NCBI GenBank assembly: GCA_027038775.1 | Contig: JALWGP010000376.1 | Coordinates: forward strand, 1-6,949 | Origin: Sedimenticola sp. | Lineage (GTDB): Bacteria > Pseudomonadota > Gammaproteobacteria > Chromatiales > Chromatiaceae | DNA length: 6,949 nucleotides | Reading direction: 5' to 3' | Shown: in pieces, positions 1 through 6,949 of the stretch | Numbering within the stretch: position 1 is the stretch's first letter | How the letters are laid out: each line of letters opens with the position of its first letter | Made by a program: the position numbers and the translations under genes | The notes under the pieces: model-generated | The model's input: the letters and a program-made list of their open reading frames with translations, nothing else | What the model was told of the DNA's origin: nothing | Database searches by the model: none

Positions 1-1
1 G

Positions 2-91
2 AAGGGCGGGGACCGGCTGGTGGTGGAGACACCGGGCGGCGGCGGGTATGGACGACCTTTGGAGGAGCGCCATGTGCGGCATCTGCGGTGA
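2..91 (+). CDS. Hydantoinase B / 5-oxoprolinase-like protein, C-terminal end (partial)
   Basis: Only the last 29 codons and a TGA stop (89-91) are visible; the gene begins before the window. The readable tail contains GDRLVVETPGGGGYGRPLEE. This matches the glycine-rich ending (ETPGGGGxG.P) typical of the HyuB / 5-oxoprolinase B family, which acts in ATP-driven opening of hydantoins or 5-oxoproline. The frame is +2 relative to base 1, and its end overlaps the start of the amidotransferase by 20 bp. The SD sequence of that next gene lies inside this coding region, so the two are probably in one operon and translationally coupled. The family call rests on one short motif. Substrate and catalytic residues cannot be judged, and the piece might instead come from a fused OplAH-type enzyme. 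Confidence 0.72.
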   Translation, partial: KGGDRLVVETPGGGGYGRPLEERHVRHLR

Positions 92-1856
92 ACTGAGATT
101 CGACGGCAGGCCTGCCGACCTGGCCGCCATCGCCCGCATGACCGAGCGGTTGCGGCCGCGGGGGCCCGACCACGGGGGGAGCTACAGTGACGGGATACTG
201 GGTTTCGGCCACCGGCGCCTCTCCATCATCGACCTGTCGGAACGTGCCAACCAGCCGCTTGTGGACCCGGAGCTGGGGCTGGCGCTGGTCTTCAACGGCA
301 CCATCTACAACTACCCGGAGCTGCGTGCCCAGCTGAAACGGAAGGGGTACCACTTCTTTTCCGACGGCGACTCCGAGGTGATCCTCAAGGCCTACCGTGA
401 GTGGGGAGAGGAGGCGCCCGAGCGGTTCCACGGGATGTTCGCCTTTGCCGTCTGGGACATGCGTGAGCGCACCCTCTTCATGGCCCGCGACCGGTTCGGC
501 ATCAAGCCCTTCTACTGGACCCGCGACCGGGACCGCTTCCGGTTCGCCTCCACGCTCCAGGCCCTGCTGGCTGGCGGGGGGGTGGACCGGACGCTGGATC
601 CCGAAGCGCTCCATTTCCAGTTCACCCTGCACGGCGTGGTCCCTGCGCCCAGGACCGTGCTGCGCGAAGTGCGCAAGCTGGAGCCGGGGCACTGGCTGCG
701 CATCGATGCCCAAGGCCGCGAAACCAAGGCAGCCTACTGGGAACTCGATGTCAGCCATCCGGAGAGGGTACGCAGCGAGGAAGAGTGGGTGGAGGCCACC
801 CACGAGCTGCTGCGCAAGGCGGTCCGGCGGCGCAATGAAATCGCCGACGTGCCGGTGGGGGTGCTGCTCTCCGGCGGACTCGATTCCAGCCTGCTGGTGG
901 CGTTGCTGGCGGAGCTGGGCAAGGAGAACCTGCACACCTTCACCATCGGTTTCGAGGACCAACCGGAGGAGACGGGCAACGAGTTCGAGTACTCCGACCA
1001 GGTGGTGGCGCGCTACCAGCCCCTGCACCATAAGTTCCTGGTGCCCAACCACGAAGTGCTGGAACGCCTGCCCGAGGCGGTGGACGCCATGGCCGAACCC
1101 ATGTTCGGCCAGGATGCCGTGGCCTTTTACCTGTTGGCCGAGCAGGTCTCGAAAGAGATCAAGGTGGTGCAGTCGGGACAGGGGGCGGACGAGGTGTTCG
1201 GCGGGTACTTCTGGTACCCCCGCATCATGGCGGACGGGGAGGGGAGCTGCGCCGAGCGGCTGCGCCGCCACTACTTCGACCGGGACCACGCCGAGTACCT
1301 GCGCATGGTGACGCCCGGGTTCCGGGGTGAGGACCATACCTTCGGTTACGTGTCACGCCGGCTGGAGGAGATGGGCGCGGAAAACTGCATCGACGCCGTC
1401 CTGGGGCTGGACGTCACCACTTTCATCGTGGACGACCCGGTGAAACGGGTGGACAACATGACCATGGCCTGGGGGCTGGAGGCGCGGGTCCCCTTCCTCG
1501 ACCACGAACTGGTGGAGCTGGCGGCCCGTTGCCCGCCGGAGATCAAGTTCCGTTCCGGGGGCAAGCACCTCCTCAAGGAGGTGGCGCGTGGCATCGTCCC
1601 CGATGCGGTGATCGACCGGCCCAAGGGGTACTTCCCGATGCCGGCGCTCAAGTACGTGCGGGGTGAGTTCCTGGAGTTCATGCGGAGCATCCTCGATTCG
1701 AGGACCTGCCGGCAGCGGGGACTGTACCAGCGGGAGTACATCGACATGCTGCTGGCGGCGCCCGAGATGCACCATACCCGCATCCAGGGGAGCAAGCTGT
1801 GGCAGCTGGCGCTGCTGGAATTCTGGCTGCAAAGGAACGTTGATGCAACGGAATGA
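72..1856 (+). CDS. asnO: N-acetylglutaminylglutamine amidotransferase (asparagine-synthetase family)
   Basis: A 594-residue, two-domain glutamine-dependent amidotransferase. I chose the ATG at 72 over the in-frame ATG at 48 because it puts the catalytic cysteine at residue 2 (MCGICGEL), as class II glutaminases require, and a GGAGGA SD (61-66) lies just upstream. The N-terminal glutaminase domain (about 1-210) shows RRLSIIDLS, FNGTIYN (74-80) and GDSEV. The synthetase domain (about 235-585) has the ATP pyrophosphatase loop SGGLDSS (267-273), SGQGADEVFGGY (368-379), KRVDNMTMAWGLEARVPFLD (458-477) and PKGYF. The tail GSKLWQLALLEFWL and the overall pattern resemble the subgroup that amidates N-acetylglutaminylglutamine to NAGGN, a cytoplasmic osmoprotectant, rather than ordinary AsnB. 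The NAGGN role is inferred from family resemblance. The usual ATP-grasp/acetyltransferase partner is not downstream. The symbol asnO follows rhizobial usage. No terminator with a T-run follows the gene. Confidence 0.87.
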   Translation: MCGICGELRFDGRPADLAAIARMTERLRPRGPDHGGSYSDGILGFGHRRLSIIDLSERANQPLVDPELGLALVFNGTIYNYPELRAQLKRKGYHFFSDGDSEVILKAYREWGEEAPERFHGMFAFAVWDMRERTLFMARDRFGIKPFYWTRDRDRFRFASTLQALLAGGGVDRTLDPEALHFQFTLHGVVPAPRTVLREVRKLEPGHWLRIDAQGRETKAAYWELDVSHPERVRSEEEWVEATHELLRKAVRRRNEIADVPVGVLLSGGLDSSLLVALLAELGKENLHTFTIGFEDQPEETGNEFEYSDQVVARYQPLHHKFLVPNHEVLERLPEAVDAMAEPMFGQDAVAFYLLAEQVSKEIKVVQSGQGADEVFGGYFWYPRIMADGEGSCAERLRRHYFDRDHAEYLRMVTPGFRGEDHTFGYVSRRLEEMGAENCIDAVLGLDVTTFIVDDPVKRVDNMTMAWGLEARVPFLDHELVELAARCPPEIKFRSGGKHLLKEVARGIVPDAVIDRPKGYFPMPALKYVRGEFLEFMRSILDSRTCRQRGLYQREYIDMLLAAPEMHHTRIQGSKLWQLALLEFWLQRNVDATE

Positions 1857-1886
1857 AGCCCGCCCCGTCCGGCGGTGTGGGGATTA

Positions 1887-1902
1887 TGTGACAGCCGTCA
1901 TG
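1887..1902. promoter_or_regulatory. CRP/Vfr-like half-palindrome upstream of the ompA-like promoter
   Basis: TGTGA-N6-TCATG matches the CRP consensus TGTGA-N6-TCACA at 8 of 10 positions. It also contains the short dyad TGAC-N4-GTCA (1889-1900). It lies just upstream of the predicted -35 element, centred about 50 bases before the expected transcription start. That is not one of the classical CRP spacings. It may be a regulator site or chance. Confidence 0.2.
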
Positions 1903-1909
1903 AACGAGT

Positions 1910-1937
1910 TTGTTTTTGCAGACTCGTCATATATAAT
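1910..1937 (+). promoter_or_regulatory. Likely sigma70 promoter of the OmpA-family gene
   Basis: A perfect -10 element TATAAT (1932-1937) stands in a locally AT-rich stretch of otherwise GC-rich DNA. A weak -35 TTGTTT (1910-1915) lies 16 bases upstream. Transcription would begin near 1944, giving a 5' UTR of about 140 bases before the ATG at 2086. The -10 match is strong and the -35 only partial, so an activator may help. Confidence 0.6.
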
Positions 1938-1973
1938 CTCCAGATCCAGGTCTTGATTTGTGTTTAGTGCGCG

Positions 1974-2018
1974 GGAAGTACCGGAGACAAAGAGCATCCC
2001 GGGGCTGGCGGTACTTCC
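1974..2018. repeat. Perfect 10-bp inverted repeat in the ompA-like 5' UTR
   Basis: GGAAGTACCG (1974-1983) is exactly complementary to CGGTACTTCC (2009-2018), with a 25-base loop. It lies between the predicted transcription start and the SD of the OmpA-family gene, so in RNA it would form a leader hairpin. No T-run follows directly, so it is not a standard terminator. The same TACTTCC heptamer recurs at 2066-2072, next to the SD AAGGAG (2073-2078). It may stabilise the mRNA, control translation, or be a DNA operator. Confidence 0.55.
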
Positions 2019-2085
2019 GACAAGTGTGCTGTAAGAGGTTTTTGGGGTCTGCAGCAGTATATTTTTACTTCCAAGGAGATAGTCG

Positions 2086-2742
2086 ATGAAAAAAGGTAAC
2101 AAGAACTTCATTCCCATGGCAGCGGCGATTGCACTGGTTTTGGGAAGCAATGGTGCCATGGCAGGTACCATGGGATATGCCGCCGATGGTGTGAAGGACG
2201 TGGTCATGAGTGGCGCCGGGGAGTGCTGGAGGAGCGTCGATGGACCCATGATGCCTCCCGTCGAAAAGTGTGGCGATGCCATGCCCAAGAAAGAGGAGCC
2301 CAAGGATGGTGATGACGACAACGACGGCGTGCCCAACAGCAAGGACAAGTGTCCCAACACCCGTGCCGGTGCCACCGTCGATTCCGACGGCTGCGAGATC
2401 ATCGAGAACCTGGTCATCAACCTCGTGGTCGAGGAGTTCGATTTTGACAGCGCCGTGCTCAAGCCCGAAATGAAAGAGGCGCTGCGTGAGCTGGCCGACA
2501 GGATCAAGGCCAGCCCGGGCCACGAGTCGATCACCATCATCGGTCACACCGACAGCACCGGCCCGGAAGAGTACAACATGAAGCTCTCTCTGCGGCGGGC
2601 CGAGGCGGCTGCCGAGTATCTGCGTTCCCTGGGTATCGACGACATCACCACCGAGGGTCGTGGTGAGTCGGAGCCCATCGCGGACAACAGCACCCGCGAG
2701 GGCCGCGCCCAGAACCGCCGCATCGAGGTGCGCACGCACTGA
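2086..2742 (+). CDS. OmpA-family peptidoglycan-binding envelope protein with TSP3-type calcium linker
   Basis: A 218-residue exported protein. Residues 1-26 form a Sec signal peptide (basic MKKGNKN, hydrophobic core, AMA before the likely cut at Gly27); there is no lipobox cysteine. A short segment with a cysteine pair (GECWRS, Cys47; EKCGD, Cys62) recalls the CWR motif seen in some proteobacterial OmpA-like proteins. Residues about 74-103 are an aspartate-rich thrombospondin type 3-like repeat (DGDDDNDGVPNSKDKC) with a second cysteine pair (Cys89, Cys103), probably binding calcium. Residues about 108-216 are an OmpA C-terminal domain. GHTDSTG carries Asp156 and LSLRRA carries Arg171, 15 residues apart as in the diaminopimelate-binding pair of OmpA. 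There is no room for an eight-stranded barrel, so it is probably periplasmic, tethering to peptidoglycan; its outer-membrane contact is unknown. SD AAGGAG at 2073-2078. It appears monocistronic, between its own promoter and terminator. Confidence 0.9.
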   Translation: MKKGNKNFIPMAAAIALVLGSNGAMAGTMGYAADGVKDVVMSGAGECWRSVDGPMMPPVEKCGDAMPKKEEPKDGDDDNDGVPNSKDKCPNTRAGATVDSDGCEIIENLVINLVVEEFDFDSAVLKPEMKEALRELADRIKASPGHESITIIGHTDSTGPEEYNMKLSLRRAEAAAEYLRSLGIDDITTEGRGESEPIADNSTREGRAQNRRIEVRTH

Positions 2743-2758
2743 CCGGCGTTTCAGTGGC

Positions 2759-2773
2759 GCCTCGACGCGAGGC
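2759..2773 (+). other. Small GC hairpin after the ompA-like stop codon
   Basis: GCCTCG (2759-2764) pairs perfectly with CGAGGC (2768-2773) around a 3-base loop. It lies immediately before the larger terminator hairpin and has no T-run. In tandem with the terminator it may strengthen termination or protect the 3' end of the message. Confidence 0.45.
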
Positions 2774-2774
2774 A

Positions 2775-2806
2775 CGAGAAACCGGCGCTTCGGCGCCGGT
2801 TTTTCG
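2775..2806 (+). terminator. Rho-independent terminator of the OmpA-family gene (UUCG tetraloop)
   Basis: ACCGGCGC (2781-2788) and GCGCCGGT (2793-2800) pair perfectly around TTCG, closed by C-G. This is the extra-stable C(UUCG)G tetraloop. The right arm runs into TTTT (2801-2804). Flanking bases extend the stem to about 14 pairs with one G-U. It ends the OmpA transcript 33 bases after its stop codon and separates it from thrS. Confidence 0.9.
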
Positions 2807-2809
2807 TAT

Positions 2810-2815
2810 TACAAT
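2810..2815 (+). promoter_or_regulatory. Possible -10 element for thrS
   Basis: TACAAT matches the sigma70 -10 consensus at 5 of 6 positions, about 55 bases before the thrS start and directly after the upstream terminator, where a thrS promoter would be expected. No convincing -35 is found 16-18 bases upstream; that position falls inside the terminator hairpin. The call leans on location. Confidence 0.3.
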
Positions 2816-2870
2816 ACGCGCCCACGCGATTCACGTGGCCTTTGGTAGCGGTCACCACTGAGGAGTCATC

Positions 2871-4781
<1,911 letters not shown>

Positions 4782-4789
4782 GCATCTCG

Positions 4790-4824
4790 AGCCTTCCAGC
4801 GACGCCTGGAAGACGGGCTTTTTT
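4790..4824 (+). terminator. Terminator or attenuator hairpin between thrS and infC
   Basis: TTCCAG (4794-4799) pairs with CTGGAA (4806-4811) around a 6-base loop. After a 4-base bulge on the 3' side, AGCC (4790-4793) pairs with GGCT (4816-4819). The stem runs straight into a T-run (4819-4824). It starts 9 bases after the thrS stop and ends 20 bases before the infC start. Because infC is normally co-transcribed with thrS, partial termination or attenuation is more likely than a full stop. Confidence 0.6.
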
Positions 4825-4831
4825 ATCGACA

Positions 4832-4847
4832 GAGGAATCCCGACATA
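4832..4847 (+). promoter_or_regulatory. SD sequence and AUA start codon of infC
   Basis: GAGGA (4832-4836) lies 8 bases before ATA (4845-4847). No ATG, GTG or TTG exists in this frame between the thrS stop and the GTG at 4899. That GTG has no SD, and using it would cut off the conserved RLNDEI segment. The SD and the conserved N-terminus together decide the start as AUA. Confidence 0.8.
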
Positions 4848-5366
4848 GCCAAACAAGACAAAAGGAACCGCCTGAACGACGAGATCACCGCACCCGAGGT
4901 GCGGCTCATCGGCGAAGATGGTCAGCAGGTGGGGATCGTCTCCCTGGAGGAGGCGCAGGCGGCGGCGGACGAGGCCGGCCTGGACCTGGTGGAGATCGTG
5001 CCCAACGCGGAGCCACCGGTCTGCCGCATCATGGACTACGGCAAGTTCGTCTTCGAGCAGAAGAAGCAGAAGCAGGCCGCCCGCAAGAAGCAGAAGCAGG
5101 TCCAGGTGAAGGAGGTCAAGTTCCGGCCCCACACCGACATCGGCGACTACAGGATCAAGCTGCGCAACCTGCGGCGGTTCCTGGAGAACGGCGACAAGGC
5201 CAAGGTGACCATGCGTTTCCGGGGCCGGGAGCACGCCCACCGCGAGCTGGGCCTGGAGGTGCTGGAGCGCATCGAGAGAGACCTGGAGGACATCGCCCAG
5301 GTGGAGCAGCGTCCGGCGATGGAGGGCCGGCAGATGGTGATGGTGCTGTCACCGAAGAAGAAGTAG
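4845..5366 (+). CDS. infC: Translation initiation factor IF-3 (AUA start)
   Basis: Predicted at 173 residues. IF3 binds the 30S subunit, keeps it apart from 50S, and proofreads the start codon and initiator tRNA. Reading from ATA gives (M)[18 protein letters not shown], a typical IF3 N-terminus. The N domain follows ([19 protein letters not shown], then [10 protein letters not shown]), then a lysine/glutamine-rich linker helix (about 70-88), then the C domain from [10 protein letters not shown] through RFRGREHAH to [13 protein letters not shown]. Starting at the GTG at 4899 would leave 155 residues without RLNDEI. Known IF3 genes use AUU, AUC or AUA so that IF3 limits its own translation, so the rare codon is expected to be functional. 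It lies 63 bases downstream of thrS, behind a terminator-like hairpin and probably served also by the promoter inside thrS. Confidence 0.95.
   Translation: MAKQDKRNRLNDEITAPEVRLIGEDGQQVGIVSLEEAQAAADEAGLDLVEIVPNAEPPVCRIMDYGKFVFEQKKQKQAARKKQKQVQVKEVKFRPHTDIGDYRIKLRNLRRFLENGDKAKVTMRFRGREHAHRELGLEVLERIERDLEDIAQVEQRPAMEGRQMVMVLSPKKK
5061..5100 (+). repeat. 16-bp in-frame direct repeat in the IF3 linker
   Basis: AAGAAGCAGAAGCAGG occurs at 5061-5076 and again at 5085-5100, in the same reading frame. It encodes KKQKQ twice (residues 73-77 and 81-85) with AAR between them. It lies in the basic interdomain linker, which tolerates length change, and may reflect a small duplication or simple codon repetition. 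Confidence 0.75.
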
Positions 5367-5375
5367 GTTTTACGC

Positions 5376-5410
5376 GAGCGGCCGGGCCAAAGGCATTGCC
5401 TGGGTCGCTC
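5376..5410 (+). promoter_or_regulatory. Leader hairpin before rpmI, possible L20 operator
   Basis: GAGCGGCC (5376-5383) pairs with GGTCGCTC (5403-5410) as an 8-bp stem with one G-U. A smaller GGC/GCC hairpin (5392-5400) can form inside the loop. It fills the infC-rpmI gap and ends about 16 bases before the rpmI SD. In E. coli, L20 represses translation from structured RNA upstream of rpmI, so a similar role is plausible. The stem is seen; the L20 link is inference. The following TCTTTC is too weak for a clear terminator. Confidence 0.4.
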
Positions 5411-5439
5411 TTTCATCCATCCTTGAAAGGAGAGAGAAA

Positions 5440-5634
5440 ATGCCGAAGATCAAGACCAACCGGGGCGCGGCCAAGCGGTTCAAGAAGACCGCTGGTGGCT
5501 TCAAGCGCAACCAGTCCCACCGTCGTCACATCCTGACGAAGAAGAGTCCCAAGCGTAAGCGCCATCTGCGCACGCCGGCCATGCTGCACAAGGCCGATGT
5601 GAAGGCGGCCCGTCGCATGATTCCCTACGCCTGA
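5440..5634 (+). CDS. rpmI: 50S ribosomal protein L35
   Basis: A very basic 64-residue protein, the usual L35 length, opening [20 protein letters not shown] and carrying the family-typical [10 protein letters not shown]. It is part of the large ribosomal subunit. AAGGAG (5427-5432) precedes the ATG by 7 bases. It sits between infC and rplT as in most gammaproteobacteria, 27 bases upstream of rplT. The two are probably translated together, so control acting on the rpmI leader would also affect L20. Confidence 0.98.
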   Translation: MPKIKTNRGAAKRFKKTAGGFKRNQSHRRHILTKKSPKRKRHLRTPAMLHKADVKAARRMIPYA

Positions 5635-5661
5635 TTCCGTTTTCGTCAGAGGAGACCAGCC

Positions 5662-6949
<1,288 letters not shown>

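Noticed and set aside
48..71. Upstream in-frame ATG at 48 as the amidotransferase start
   Set aside because: It would put eight residues before the catalytic cysteine, which must be at the mature N-terminus, and it lacks the SD found before the ATG at 72.
1860..1875. GC hairpin CCGCC/GGCGG just after the amidotransferase stop, considered as a terminator
   Set aside because: Only five pairs and no T-run follows.
1900..1956. An 18-codon small frame (MNEFVFADSSY...) after the amidotransferase
   Set aside because: It has no SD sequence and overlaps the predicted -35 and -10 of the OmpA gene, so it is better explained as promoter DNA.
2065..2775. Minus-strand open frames opposite the OmpA-family gene
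   Set aside because: The plus strand has a clear signal peptide and OmpA domain. The opposite frames have no motif and cover the promoter and terminator.
2822..2857. Two small hairpins in the thrS leader, considered as a tRNA-Thr-mimicking operator as in E. coli
   Set aside because: The stems are only 5 and 4 pairs. Neither 7-base loop has a threonine anticodon at the right position or the preceding U.

Overview
The window is high-GC bacterial DNA. Its right two thirds hold the start of the classic gammaproteobacterial translation cluster thrS-infC-rpmI-rplT-pheS, all on the + strand. ThrRS, IF3, L35, L20 and PheS all look like gammaproteobacterial proteins. The left third carries an asparagine-synthetase-like amidotransferase of the type that makes the osmolyte N-acetylglutaminylglutamine amide (NAGGN), followed by an OmpA-family envelope protein. 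Together these suggest a free-living, probably salt-exposed gammaproteobacterium. Genus cannot be fixed from the sequence alone.

Layout: (1) Bases 2-91 are the last 29 codons of a hydantoinase B / 5-oxoprolinase-like protein. It overlaps the next gene by 20 bp, so translation is probably coupled. (2) Bases 72-1856 are the NAGGN-type amidotransferase. Its usual partner synthetase gene is not downstream. (3) Bases 1857-2085 form an AT-rich control region with a likely sigma70 promoter and a long 5' UTR containing a perfect 10-bp inverted repeat. A third copy of one arm touches the Shine-Dalgarno (SD) sequence. (4) Bases 2086-2742 are a secreted, barrel-less OmpA-C protein with a calcium-type linker, closed by a strong terminator with a C(UUCG)G loop. 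(5) From 2871 to the end runs thrS, infC, rpmI, rplT and a truncated pheS.

The translation cluster appears controlled internally. A good promoter match (TTGAGA-17-TAAAAT) lies inside the 3' part of thrS. A terminator-like hairpin lies between thrS and infC, and another between rplT and pheS. A leader hairpin precedes rpmI, where L20 feedback would be expected. The best reading of infC begins at a rare AUA codon (4845), 18 codons upstream of the first conventional start. That fits the known self-control of IF3 through discouraged start codons.

I see no mobile element, CRISPR array, tRNA or rRNA, and no wholly new system. The most useful observations are the AUA start of infC, the promoter inside thrS, the hidden overlapping gene at the left edge, and the switch-like 5' UTR of the OmpA gene.
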